Of a DNA stretch of 46,319 nucleotides, positions 31,214 to 38,537 are shown piece by piece. The DNA comes from Mycolicibacter algericus DSM 45454 (GTDB taxonomy: Bacteria; Actinomycetota; Actinomycetes; Mycobacteriales; Mycobacteriaceae), in the NCBI RefSeq assembly GCF_002086455.1, contig NZ_MVHC01000027.1, positions 1 through 46,319 of the forward strand, read 5' to 3'. Position 1 is the first letter of the stretch; each line of letters starts with the position of its first letter. The notes under the pieces were generated by a model. That model was not told the DNA's origin, searched no databases, and worked only from the letters and a program-made list of their open reading frames with translations. A program made the translations under genes and the position numbers.

Positions 31214-31627
31214 TCAGATATCGTCGCTTCGCTGATCGGCGGATTCGGGCCGCGGTCCATAGCGTTCGATGTAGGCGCGGTGGAGGTGGGCATCACGCTG
31301 GCGCTTTTGTGCGTCGGCCAGGTCCGGGTCCAGACCGTGCATCCGCAGCATGTGTTTGCGCCACACCTTGTTGAGGGCGTGCGAGAACAGGATCGCCATG
31401 AACCAGATGGGAAACGTCATCGACACATGCGTCATGAAGTCTGTCGGCAGAAACCAGAACGGGATCAGGATCAATGTCGTCGGCACGACGGCGCGCATGA
31501 TTATCCGAGTGGTTGCGCCGGGGCCGGCCAGGTCGTTGCGCACCCAGTCCTGCATGGACGGCGGCAGCGGTCGCCCGATGCAGTACCGCAGATATTGGAT
31601 CGGGTTGGGGCGTCGGCGTGTGCTCAA
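31214..31627 (-). CDS. DUF5313-type membrane protein
   Basis: 137 residues. RRPNPIQYLRYCIGRPLPPSMQDWVRNDLAGPGATTR, then two membrane segments (about residues 45-61 and 68-84), LNKVWRKHMLRMHGLDPDLADAQKRQRDA and a charged tail. Mycobacterial proteins of this type are annotated DUF5313; function unknown. The only upstream start in frame is TTG 31627 and no Shine-Dalgarno is evident; it lies six bases after the ephG stop, so translation is probably coupled. Confidence 0.82.
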   Translation of the reverse strand: MSTRRRPNPIQYLRYCIGRPLPPSMQDWVRNDLAGPGATTRIIMRAVVPTTLILIPFWFLPTDFMTHVSMTFPIWFMAILFSHALNKVWRKHMLRMHGLDPDLADAQKRQRDAHLHRAYIERYGPRPESADQRSDDI

Positions 31628-31633
31628 TGCGGC

Positions 31634-32071
31634 CTACAACGTCGGGCGCAGCGCCGGGAAGACAGTCGCCGCCACCGCGCGCAACGTCGCCTTGAACATA
31701 TCCAGAAAGTCAAAGTAGTCGCGCCACAACGTGATCCGCCCGTTGTGCACCTCGAACACCCCGCACACCCAGAATTGCAATCGCAGCGGGCCGAAGGTCA
31801 GGGCGTCGGTGCGCTCGGTGAGCACCGCCGAGCCGTCGGCGGCGATGCGGTGGACCTTCACCTCAAAGCCCGCGCGGCCGGACATCCGGCGGAACACCCC
31901 GACGGTGGCGCTCCGGCCGTAGATGGTCGGCAGCCCGACGTTGTGGTACACCACGTCCTCGGCCAGGGCGTCGGCCGCCGTGTTGAGATCGTCGTCGGCG
32001 AGGGCGTCGAGGAAGGTCTCCACGGTTCGGATGTTGTCGACGGCGCTGTCGTGGACACTCGGGTCGGTCAT
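31634..32071 (-). CDS. ephG: Limonene-1,2-epoxide hydrolase family protein EphG
   Basis: 145 residues. Small cone-shaped alpha+beta epoxide hydrolase: VYHNVGLPTIYGR, GFEVKVHRIAADGSAVLTERTDAL and QFWVCGVFEVHNGRITLWRDYFD carry the Asp-Arg-Asp catalytic arrangement of the family. Matches M. tuberculosis EphG (Rv2740), which hydrolyses lipid and sterol epoxides in vitro. ATG 32071 is supported by TAGGCT (32084-32079, minus) 7 nt upstream. Divergent from the glycosyltransferase gene. Confidence 0.93.
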   Translation of the reverse strand: MTDPSVHDSAVDNIRTVETFLDALADDDLNTAADALAEDVVYHNVGLPTIYGRSATVGVFRRMSGRAGFEVKVHRIAADGSAVLTERTDALTFGPLRLQFWVCGVFEVHNGRITLWRDYFDFLDMFKATLRAVAATVFPALRPTL

Positions 32072-32078
32072 GCCTGCC

Positions 32079-32084
32079 AGCCTA
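32079..32084 (-). promoter_or_regulatory. -10 hexamer of leaderless ephG
   Basis: TAGGCT on the minus strand, 7 nt before ATG 32071. Confidence 0.5.
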
Positions 32085-32113
32085 GGCCCGCGGGGCTGTG
32101 GCACGGTAGGCCG

Positions 32114-33283
32114 ATGCGCATCGTGGTGGTCGCCGGGCCTGACCCCGGCCACGCGTTCCCGGCGATGGCGTTGTGCCGACGCTTCGCCGCGGCCGGGGAC
32201 GCGCCGACGCTGCTGACCGGAGTGCAGTGGCTAGACACCGCGCGGGTCGCCGGGGTGGATGCCGCCGAGCTGATCGGATTGGATCCCGCCGCCGGCGACG
32301 ACGACGGCGATGCCGGGGCCAAGATTCATCGGCGGGCGGCGCGCATGGCGCGCCAGAACCTCGACCAGCTCCGGGAGCTGGCGCCGGACCTGGTGGTCTC
32401 CGACGTCATCACCGCCTGCGGCGGCATGGCCGCCGAACTGCTCGGCATCCCGTGGGTCGAACTGAGTCCGCATCCGCTGTACTTGCCGTCGAAGGGGCTG
32501 CCGCCGATCGGCAGCGGCCTGGCGCCCGGCACCGGGTTGCGGGGCCGGCTGCGCGACGTGGTGATGCGGTCGCTGACCGCGCGGTCGGTGCGAACCGGGC
32601 TGCGCCAGCGCGCCGAGGCCCGGGCGGGCATCGGTTTGCCGGAGCGCGACCCGGGCCCGCTGCGGCGCCTGATCGCCACGTTGCCCGCCCTGGAGGTGCC
32701 CAGGCCCGACTGGCCCGCCGAGGCGGTCGTGGTCGGGCCGTTGCACTTCGAGCCCACCGACGAGCTGCTGGCAGTACCGCCGGGCTCCGGCCCGCTGATC
32801 GTGGTGGCGCCGTCCACGGCGTTGACCGGGGCCGCCGGGTTGACCGAGCTGGTGCTGGAGCATCTGGTGCCGGGCGCCGGGCTGCCGGCGGGCGCCCGGG
32901 TGGCGGTGTCGCGGCTGAACGGCCCCGAGTTGACGCTGCCGGAATGGGCCGTCGCCGGCCTCGGACGCCAGGACGAACTGCTGACGCGCGCTGATCTGGT
33001 CATCTGCGGCGGCGGACACGGCATGGTGGCCAAGTCCCTGCTGGCCGGGCTGCCGCTGGTGGTGGTTCCCGGCGGAGGCGACCAATGGGAGATCGCCAAT
33101 CGCGTTGTGCGCCAAGGTAGTGGACGGCTGGTCCGTCCGCTGAGCCCGGCGGCGCTGACCGAGGCGGTGAGCGCGGTGCTGGCGTCGCCGAGCTACCGTG
33201 CCGCCGCGCGACGGGCCGCCGACGGCGCCGCCCAGGTGGCCGACCCGGTGCGGGTGTGTCACGAGGCACTGTCGGGTGGCTGA
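32114..33283 (+). CDS. UGT-like glycosyltransferase (Rv2739c-like)
   Basis: 389 residues. GT-B glycosyltransferase: N-terminal domain MRIVVVAGPDPGHAFPAMALCRRF, C-terminal donor domain with DLVICGGGHGMVAKSLLAGLPLVVVPGGGDQWEIANRV, the UDP/dTDP-sugar binding region. Acceptor and sugar are unknown; the homolog occupies this position in M. tuberculosis. ATG 32114 lies 42 bases from the divergent ephG start. Ends 14 bases before the DUF3046 gene. Confidence 0.9.
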   Translation: MRIVVVAGPDPGHAFPAMALCRRFAAAGDAPTLLTGVQWLDTARVAGVDAAELIGLDPAAGDDDGDAGAKIHRRAARMARQNLDQLRELAPDLVVSDVITACGGMAAELLGIPWVELSPHPLYLPSKGLPPIGSGLAPGTGLRGRLRDVVMRSLTARSVRTGLRQRAEARAGIGLPERDPGPLRRLIATLPALEVPRPDWPAEAVVVGPLHFEPTDELLAVPPGSGPLIVVAPSTALTGAAGLTELVLEHLVPGAGLPAGARVAVSRLNGPELTLPEWAVAGLGRQDELLTRADLVICGGGHGMVAKSLLAGLPLVVVPGGGDQWEIANRVVRQGSGRLVRPLSPAALTEAVSAVLASPSYRAAARRAADGAAQVADPVRVCHEALSGG

Positions 33284-33284
33284 G

Positions 33285-33290
33285 TAGGTT
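33285..33290 (+). promoter_or_regulatory. -10 hexamer of leaderless DUF3046 gene
   Basis: TAGGTT, 7 nt before GTG 33298. Confidence 0.5.
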
Positions 33291-33297
33291 GGGGCGC

Positions 33298-33492
33298 GTG
33301 CGCCTGACCGAATTCCACGAGCGGGTCACGCACCGCTTCGGTGCGGCCTACGGCGCCACCGTGCTGACCGATCATGTGCTGGCCGCGGTGGGCGGGCGTA
33401 CCGCGGCCCAGGCCATCGAGGACGGGGTGGAACCGCGCGACGTGTGGCGCGCGTTGTGCGTGGACTTCGACGTGCCGCGTGATCAGTGGTGA
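33298..33492 (+). CDS. DUF3046 family protein (Rv2738c-like)
   Basis: 64 residues. RLTEFHERVTHRFG, DHVLAAVGGRTAAQAIEDGVEPRDVWRALC and the conserved end DFDVPRDQW define DUF3046, an actinobacterial family almost always next to recA; function unknown. GTG 33298 gives the canonical MRLTEF start. The 3' end overlaps the convergent TetR gene by 10 bases. In M. tuberculosis recA follows directly; here two genes intervene. Confidence 0.93.
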   Translation: MRLTEFHERVTHRFGAAYGATVLTDHVLAAVGGRTAAQAIEDGVEPRDVWRALCVDFDVPRDQW

Positions 33493-34133
33493 GCGTGATC
33501 GGACGTATCCATGATGCTGCGGACCAGGGCGACGGCGAGGTCCGAGCAGGTGGCGGCCAGCTCAGCCGGGGTCTCGGTGGGATCGTCGAGCCAGGCTTCG
33601 ATGATCTGGTTGACGCCGCCGACGATGAACAGGGCGCCGCGGCGTAAGTCGGCCGGCGCCGGCAGGTCGCCCTCGATGACACCGGGTGCCTGTTCGACGA
33701 CCGCGTCGGTGATCATGTCGAGGATGCGCGCCCGGTGCTCGCTGAGCCCGGGGACGGCGGACAGGTCGCAGGTGGCGATGCGGTGGATGTACGGATCGAC
33801 GGCGATCAGCTCGAGGAAGGCCGTCAACGCCGAGCGCAGTTTGTCGCTGAGCGTCCCGGGATCGCCGACGCCGGCGGTGACCATGGCCTCGAGCAGCTGG
33901 TCGCGCACATCATCGGAGACGGCGAACAGCAGCGCGTCGCGGTTGGCGAACTGCTCGTAGAAGTAGCGCGGGATCAGCCCCGCGGCCGTGCAGACACCGC
34001 GGACGGTGACCTCGCCGAGCCCCGATTCACCCCAGATCCGGCGCCCGGCGGCCAGCAGTTTGCCCCGGCGTTCGGCGCGGCGGTCAACCGCGCTGATGCC
34101 GCCGTAGTCGCGCACCACGCCCGGGCGTTTCAT
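33483..34133 (-). CDS. TetR family transcriptional regulator
   Basis: 216 residues from ATG 34133. Helix-turn-helix at about residues 18-64 (RGKLLAAGRRIWGESGLGEVTVRGVCTAAG, PRYFYEQFANRDALLFAV); the C-terminal ligand domain is not assigned. ATG 34139 is only one base from the TAGGGT (34146-34141, minus), whereas ATG 34133 has the usual 7-nt gap, so the shorter start is preferred. Divergent from a DUF2236 gene with an inverted repeat at 34160-34183; it probably represses that gene and itself (inference). Confidence 0.9.
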   Translation of the reverse strand: MKRPGVVRDYGGISAVDRRAERRGKLLAAGRRIWGESGLGEVTVRGVCTAAGLIPRYFYEQFANRDALLFAVSDDVRDQLLEAMVTAGVGDPGTLSDKLRSALTAFLELIAVDPYIHRIATCDLSAVPGLSEHRARILDMITDAVVEQAPGVIEGDLPAPADLRRGALFIVGGVNQIIEAWLDDPTETPAELAATCSDLAVALVRSIMDTSDHAHH

Positions 34134-34140
34134 TGACATC

Positions 34141-34146
34141 ACCCTA
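34141..34146 (-). promoter_or_regulatory. -10 hexamer of leaderless TetR gene
   Basis: TAGGGT on the minus strand, 7 nt before ATG 34133. Confidence 0.5.
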
Positions 34147-34159
34147 CCTGCGGCTTAAA

Positions 34160-34183
34160 TTTGGAACACGTCTGTTATCCAAA
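34160..34183. promoter_or_regulatory. Candidate TetR operator
   Basis: Outer arms TTTGGA/TCCAAA (6 bp) enclose an inner AACA-CGTC-TGTT repeat, in the gap between the divergent TetR and DUF2236 genes. Size and nesting suit a TetR dimer pair. Confidence 0.6.
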
Positions 34184-34209
34184 ATCTGCGCTGGAGGGAG
34201 GGGCATCGA

Positions 34210-35430
34210 ATGAACTCGCCCGTCGTGGCCATCCCGACCCGCCATCCGGACTCGCCTCGCGCGATCCCGGCCAGCATCCGGATGCTGGCCGGAGTGTTGG
34301 CGATCGCCAAGCCGTCGCCGCAGCGGTGGCGCCAGATCGGTGCGGACCTGACCGTCGGCGACGAGCCGATGCAGCGGCTGGTGGAGTGGATGTCCGGTGT
34401 CAACGAGGCACGGCCGCTCTTCGAGCGGATCCTCGCCGACGGGCTGGCGGCGGTGCCCGACGCGCCGGAACCGCTACGCGAGTTCTTCGCTGAGTTCGAG
34501 CCGATCCCGGACTGGGTCGACATGGACCGGGTGCGCCGCGGGCAGCGGGCGCTGCGCCGCAGCGGAGCCGATGGCACCTACATCGCCCGCGATGTGTCCT
34601 TCCTGGGCGGCTACCAGTTCTCCTCGTTCAACAAGACCCTGCTGCGCACCGGCGTGCTGGAAAAGGGCTCGAACAAGCGGTTCGCCGAGACACTGCAGTG
34701 GGCGATGGACGTCACCGGCGACGGGGGACTGGAGCCGCTCGGTCTCGGATATCAGGCCACCATCCGGGTCCGGCTGATCCACGAGTACGTGCGCCGGCAC
34801 GTGGCCGCGCTGCCGGACTGGCGCGGCGACGAGTGGGGCTTGCCGGTCAACCAGACCGACATGGCCGCCACCCTGGTGGGGGCGCTGATCGCGCCGCCCG
34901 CCGCCGGAATCGGGTTGGGAATCGTGCTGTCGCCGGGCGAACTCGAGGACATCGCGCATATGACCCGCTACGTCGGCTGGCTGATGGGCATCCGCGAGGA
35001 CTGGCTGCCGGCCAGCTTCCGTGACGGCGTCCGCATCCTCTATCAGACCCTCGGTGCGCTGTCTGAGCCCGACGAGTCGACCATGCAGCTGGCCGGGCCG
35101 ATGGCCGACGATCCGCTGCAATGGCACTATGCCGCGCTGACCGGCGTGCGGCGCCGCATCGCGCGGTCGGCACACCTGTCGGTGACCGGCAGCTTTCTGG
35201 GGCCGCGCACGATGCGCAAGCTGGGCCTTCCGGCGTTCGTGCTGCCGTGGTATCCGCTGGTGCGGATGCCGGTGAACCTGCTGCGCAGCGCCGCCGCGCT
35301 GGCGCTGCCCGGCGGACTGGACCGCGCGGCGGCCCGCGGGCGGCGCGAGCAGGAGCAGTTCATGCGCACCATGATGGGCGACGAGGACACCGCCATCGGG
35401 GCCTCGGCGCACGTGATGCAGGTGGCTTAG
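34210..35430 (+). CDS. DUF2236 / MpaB-like oxygenase family protein
   Basis: 406 residues. ER-bound oxygenase mpaB/B'/rubber oxygenase Lcp-type domain: PIPDWVDMDRVRRGQRALRR, ARDVSFLGGYQFSSFNKTL, IRVRLIHEYVRRHV (with a likely haem-site Arg/His), NQTDMAATLVG and YVGWLMGIREDWLP. These are haem-containing oxygenases or putative ones; mycobacteria encode many with unknown substrates. ATG 34210 follows GGAGGGAG. Divergently paired with a TetR gene. Followed by a strong hairpin at 35443-35467. Confidence 0.9.
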   Translation: MNSPVVAIPTRHPDSPRAIPASIRMLAGVLAIAKPSPQRWRQIGADLTVGDEPMQRLVEWMSGVNEARPLFERILADGLAAVPDAPEPLREFFAEFEPIPDWVDMDRVRRGQRALRRSGADGTYIARDVSFLGGYQFSSFNKTLLRTGVLEKGSNKRFAETLQWAMDVTGDGGLEPLGLGYQATIRVRLIHEYVRRHVAALPDWRGDEWGLPVNQTDMAATLVGALIAPPAAGIGLGIVLSPGELEDIAHMTRYVGWLMGIREDWLPASFRDGVRILYQTLGALSEPDESTMQLAGPMADDPLQWHYAALTGVRRRIARSAHLSVTGSFLGPRTMRKLGLPAFVLPWYPLVRMPVNLLRSAAALALPGGLDRAAARGRREQEQFMRTMMGDEDTAIGASAHVMQVA

Positions 35431-35442
35431 GCCTGGAAAATA

Positions 35443-35467
35443 CGACACGCCGCCGCGCCGCGTGTCG
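35443..35467 (+). terminator. Hairpin terminator after the DUF2236 gene
   Basis: CGACACGC / GCGTGTCG: 8-bp perfect stem with a 9-nt loop, 13 bases after the stop. No T-tract. It isolates recA from upstream transcription. Confidence 0.6.
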
Positions 35468-35475
35468 CACTTGAT

Positions 35476-35491
35476 TCGAACATCCGTTCGC
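35476..35491. promoter_or_regulatory. LexA (SOS) box of recA
   Basis: TCGAACATCCGTTCGC matches the mycobacterial SOS box TCGAAC-N4-GTTCGA except for the last base. 120 bases upstream of recA. Confidence 0.85.
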
Positions 35492-35515
35492 CTACTGTGG
35501 AGAGAGTTCGCCGGG

Positions 35516-35538
35516 TTGTCGGACCCTGTGGCTAGCGT
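35516..35538 (+). promoter_or_regulatory. PafBC (RecA-NDp) type promoter of recA
   Basis: TTGTCGGAC, 8-nt spacer, TAGCGT (35533-35538), matching the LexA-independent DNA-damage motif TTGTCRGTG-N8-TANNNT except for two bases at the end of the first block. The predicted start near 35545 gives a leader of about 50 nt. Confidence 0.7.
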
Positions 35539-35595
35539 CACGGCCAACCGACCGGGAACCGGTCAACCGAACACCGAGACCACAGGAGAGGCATC

Positions 35596-37737
35596 ATGGC
35601 GCAAGCCCCCGACCGCGAAAAAGCACTCGAACTGGCGATGGCCCAGATCGACAAGAATTACGGCAAAGGCTCGGTGATGCGCCTCGGCGACGAGGTGCGT
35701 CAGCCGATCTCGGTCATCCCGACCGGATCCATCGCCCTGGACGTGGCGCTGGGCATCGGCGGCCTGCCCCGCGGCCGGGTCGTCGAGGTCTACGGCCCGG
35801 AATCCTCGGGTAAGACCACCGTGGCGCTGCACGCGGTGGCCAACGCCCAGGCCGCCGGCGGGATCGCGGCGTTCATCGACGCCGAGCACGCGCTGGACCC
35901 CGAATATGCCAAGAAGCTCGGCGTGGACACCGATTCGCTGCTGGTTTCTCAGCCCGACACCGGTGAACAGGCGCTCGAGATCGCCGACACGCTGATCCGC
36001 TCCGGTGCGCTGGACATCCTGGTCATCGACTCGGTGGCCGCGCTGGTTCCGCGTGCCGAGATCGAGGGCGAGATGGGGGACAGCCACGTCGGCCTGCAGG
36101 CCCGGCTGATGAGCCAGGCGCTGCGGAAGATGACCGGCGCGCTGAACAATTCGGGCACCACCGCGATCTTCATCAACCAGCTGCGGGAGAAGATCGGTGT
36201 GATGTTCGGATGCATGAACTACAGCACCCGAGTGACCCTCGCCGACGGAACCACCGAGAAGATCGGCAAGATCGTCAACAACAAGATGGACGTCGAAGTG
36301 CTGTCCTACGACGTCGACACCGATCAGTTGGTGCCGCGCAAGGTGGTCAACTGGTTCGACAACGGACCCACCGAGAAGTTTCTGCAGTTCACCGTTGAGA
36401 AATCCGGCGGCAACGGTAAATCCCAATTCGCCGCGACGCCCAACCACCTCATTCGCACCCCGGGCGGCTGGACTGAAGCCGGTGAACTGATCGCCGGCGA
36501 TCGGGTTCTCACCGCGGAGCCACACCTGCTCAGCGGCCAGCAGTTCCAGATCGTACTCGGTTCGTTGATGGGCGATGGGAACCTCTCGCCTAATCGGCGT
36601 GACCGCAATGGTGCGCGGTTCCGGCTCGGGCACGGCGCAAAACAGGTGGAGTACCTGCAGTGGAAGACAGCGCTGATGGGCAACATCGGCCACTCGGTGC
36701 GGGAGAACGCGCAGGGCGCGACTTTCGTCGACTTCACTCCGTTGCCCGAGCTGGGGGAGCTGCAGCGCGCGGTGTACCTCGGGGACGGTAAGAAGTTCCT
36801 CTCCGAGGACTACCTCAAGGCGCTTACTCCACTGGCGCTGGCCATCTGGTACATGGATGACGGCTCATTCACCTTACGCTCCAAGGGATTGCAAGAACGT
36901 ACCGCCGGTGGCAGTGGGCGCATCGAAATCTGCGTCGAGGCGATGACGGACGGTACCCGGGCTCGGTTGCGTGATTACCTGCGCGACACTCACGGCCTGG
37001 ATGTGCGCCTGCGGTCGTCCGGCTCGGCAGGCAAGGCGGTGTTGACGTTCTCAACCGCGGCGACTGCGCAGTTCCAGGAAATGGTGGCGCCCTACATGGC
37101 GCCGTCGATGGAGTACAAGCTGCTGCCGCGATTCCGTGGTCAAAGCACCGTGACACCGCAGTTCGTCGAGCCCACCCAGCGGCTGGTGCCCTCCCGGGTA
37201 CTCGATGTACACGTCAAACCGCGCACTCGCTCAATGCATCGCTTCGACATCGAAGTGGAGGGCAACCACAATTACTTCGTCGACGGAGTGATGGTGCACA
37301 ACTCGCCCGAAACAACCACGGGCGGAAAGGCTTTGAAGTTCTATGCCTCGGTGCGCCTGGACGTGCGGCGGATCGAGACGCTCAAGGACGGCACCGACGC
37401 GGTCGGCAACCGCACCCGGGTCAAGGTGGTTAAGAACAAAGTTTCGCCGCCGTTCAAACAAGCCGAGTTTGACATCCTGTATGGCCGGGGCATCAGCCGT
37501 GAGGGCTCGCTGATCGACATGGGTGTGGACCAGGGCTTCATCCGCAAGTCCGGTTCCTGGTTCACCTACGACGGCGAACAGCTCGGGCAGGGTAAAGAGA
37601 ACGCCCGTAACTATCTGCTGACCAACGTCGACGTGGCCAACGAGATCGAGAAGAAGATCAAGGAGAAGCTCGGCATCGGCGCCGTGCTGACCGATGGCTT
37701 GGCTGATGACGTCCTTCCCGCCCCCGTCGACTTCTGA
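35596..37737 (+). CDS. recA: Recombinase RecA with in-frame intein
   Basis: 713-residue precursor. N-extein residues 1-205 carry Walker A GPESSGKT (67-74) and LVIDSVAALVPRAEIEG; the intein spans 206-569; the C-extein resumes at SPETTTGGKALKFYASVR. Splicing would leave a 349-residue RecA. RecA drives homologous recombination and LexA cleavage. The insertion point, after GVMFG and before SPETTTGG, is that of the M. leprae RecA intein. The M. tuberculosis site, KNK/SPPFK further on, is empty (KNKVSPPFK). ATG 35596 follows AGGAGAGG. SOS and PafBC-type elements lie upstream, and recX overlaps the 3' end by 32 bases. Confidence 0.97.
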   Translation: MAQAPDREKALELAMAQIDKNYGKGSVMRLGDEVRQPISVIPTGSIALDVALGIGGLPRGRVVEVYGPESSGKTTVALHAVANAQAAGGIAAFIDAEHALDPEYAKKLGVDTDSLLVSQPDTGEQALEIADTLIRSGALDILVIDSVAALVPRAEIEGEMGDSHVGLQARLMSQALRKMTGALNNSGTTAIFINQLREKIGVMFGCMNYSTRVTLADGTTEKIGKIVNNKMDVEVLSYDVDTDQLVPRKVVNWFDNGPTEKFLQFTVEKSGGNGKSQFAATPNHLIRTPGGWTEAGELIAGDRVLTAEPHLLSGQQFQIVLGSLMGDGNLSPNRRDRNGARFRLGHGAKQVEYLQWKTALMGNIGHSVRENAQGATFVDFTPLPELGELQRAVYLGDGKKFLSEDYLKALTPLALAIWYMDDGSFTLRSKGLQERTAGGSGRIEICVEAMTDGTRARLRDYLRDTHGLDVRLRSSGSAGKAVLTFSTAATAQFQEMVAPYMAPSMEYKLLPRFRGQSTVTPQFVEPTQRLVPSRVLDVHVKPRTRSMHRFDIEVEGNHNYFVDGVMVHNSPETTTGGKALKFYASVRLDVRRIETLKDGTDAVGNRTRVKVVKNKVSPPFKQAEFDILYGRGISREGSLIDMGVDQGFIRKSGSWFTYDGEQLGQGKENARNYLLTNVDVANEIEKKIKEKLGIGAVLTDGLADDVLPAPVDF
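36211..37302 (+). mobile_element. RecA intein with LAGLIDADG homing endonuclease (M. leprae class)
   Basis: 364 residues, Cys1 to C-terminal His-Asn, followed by Ser+1. Block A begins CMNYSTRVTLADG; block B has TPNHLI; the endonuclease motifs are VLGSLMGDGNLS (acid in GDG, residues 326-328) and LAIWYMDDGSF (418-425), both with acidic residues intact; blocks F/G are RFDIEVEGNHNYFVDGVMVHN. Splicing and homing residues all look functional. By sequence it is close to the M. leprae RecA intein (PI-MleI, 365 residues) and unlike that of M. tuberculosis. Confidence 0.95.
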
Positions 37738-38242
37738 GCCCACCGAGGTCAATCCGGCCAAGCGTGAGGAGCAGGCGAAGGCACTGTGCCTTCGCCTGCT
37801 CACCGCGCGGGCCCGCACCCGGGCAGAGCTTGCCGGGCAGCTGAGCAAACGGGGCTATCCCGACGACGTCAGCACCCGGGTGCTCGATCGGCTGGCCACC
37901 GCCGGATTGATCGACGACGCTGATTTCGCCGCGCAGTGGGTGCGGTCGCGGCGCGAACGCGCGGGCAAGGGCCGCAAAGTGCTCGCCGCCGAACTGCGCA
38001 CCAAGGGCGTCGACGAAGACGTCATTGCCGGAGCGCTGGCCGGTATCGACGCGGGCGCCGAGCGGGGCCGGGCCGAACAGCTGGTGCAGAGCAAACTTCG
38101 TCGCGAAACCCTCGGGGAGGACGATCTGCGTGTCACCCGGCGGCTGGTGGCCATGCTGGCGCGGCGGGGCTATAGCCCCTCGCTCGCCTATGACGTGGTC
38201 AGTGCCGAACTGGCCGCCGAACGGGAGCGCCGCCGGGTCTGA
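37706..38242 (+). CDS. recX: Recombination regulator RecX
   Basis: 178 residues. Three-helix repeats: CLRLLTARARTRAELAGQLSKRGYP, VLDRLATAGLIDDADFAAQWVRSRR, LAAELRTKGVDEDVIAGAL, RRLVAMLARRGYSPSLAYDVV. Inhibits RecA filament activities. ATG 37706 (MTSFPPPSTSE) matches the M. tuberculosis start and overlaps recA by 32 bases; ATG 37694 is an alternative. The stop codon lies in a palindrome shared with the convergent small gene. Confidence 0.95.
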   Translation: MTSFPPPSTSEPTEVNPAKREEQAKALCLRLLTARARTRAELAGQLSKRGYPDDVSTRVLDRLATAGLIDDADFAAQWVRSRRERAGKGRKVLAAELRTKGVDEDVIAGALAGIDAGAERGRAEQLVQSKLRRETLGEDDLRVTRRLVAMLARRGYSPSLAYDVVSAELAAERERRRV

Positions 38243-38251
38243 ACTCAGACC
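38236..38251. terminator. Palindrome spanning two convergent stop codons
   Basis: GGTCTGA-AC-TCAGACC, perfect 7-bp arms. The left arm contains the recX TGA and the right arm the TGA of the opposite gene. As RNA it gives a 6-bp stem with loop AACT on either strand; possibly a bidirectional terminator. Confidence 0.45.
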
Positions 38252-38475
38252 TCGTCGACCTCGTCGGCCCCGTCGCGGTCGGTGAAGACCTCCTTGGTCC
38301 GCTCGACGGCGTGAGTGGCGATCTCCATGGAGTCCTGGACGATCGCATTGACACCGCCGGAGACGTCGCCGCGGATGATGTCGCCGGCGTCCTCGACGAT
38401 GTCGGAAGCCTTCTCCACGGCGTGGGTGGCGATGTCGCGGGCAGCGTTGAAAGCGTCCTTGGGAGTGATGGCCAT
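38245..38475 (-). CDS. Small acidic amphipathic-helix protein, unknown
   Basis: 76 residues, acidic, helical, without Cys or membrane segment. Two copies of an IATHAVE motif (DIATHAVEKASDIVEDAGDII and EIATHAVERTKEVF) separated by about 33 residues suggest an internal duplication. Ends in an acidic DGADEVDEV tail. ATG 38475 has AGGAG at good distance. The composition recalls small stress or apolipoprotein-like helical proteins; I do not recognise the family. Convergent with recX and 62 bases downstream of the gluD end. Confidence 0.75.
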   Translation of the reverse strand: MAITPKDAFNAARDIATHAVEKASDIVEDAGDIIRGDVSGGVNAIVQDSMEIATHAVERTKEVFTDRDGADEVDEV

Positions 38476-38537
38476 GAGGGTCTCCTGTCGCTGGCTGGTG
38501 GCTCCGACTCTAGACGCCGGGCCGGGCCTGCGCAGAC

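Noticed and set aside
37432..37460. Second RecA intein at the M. tuberculosis site.
   Set aside because: The sequence reads KNKVSPPFK without interruption; the site is empty.
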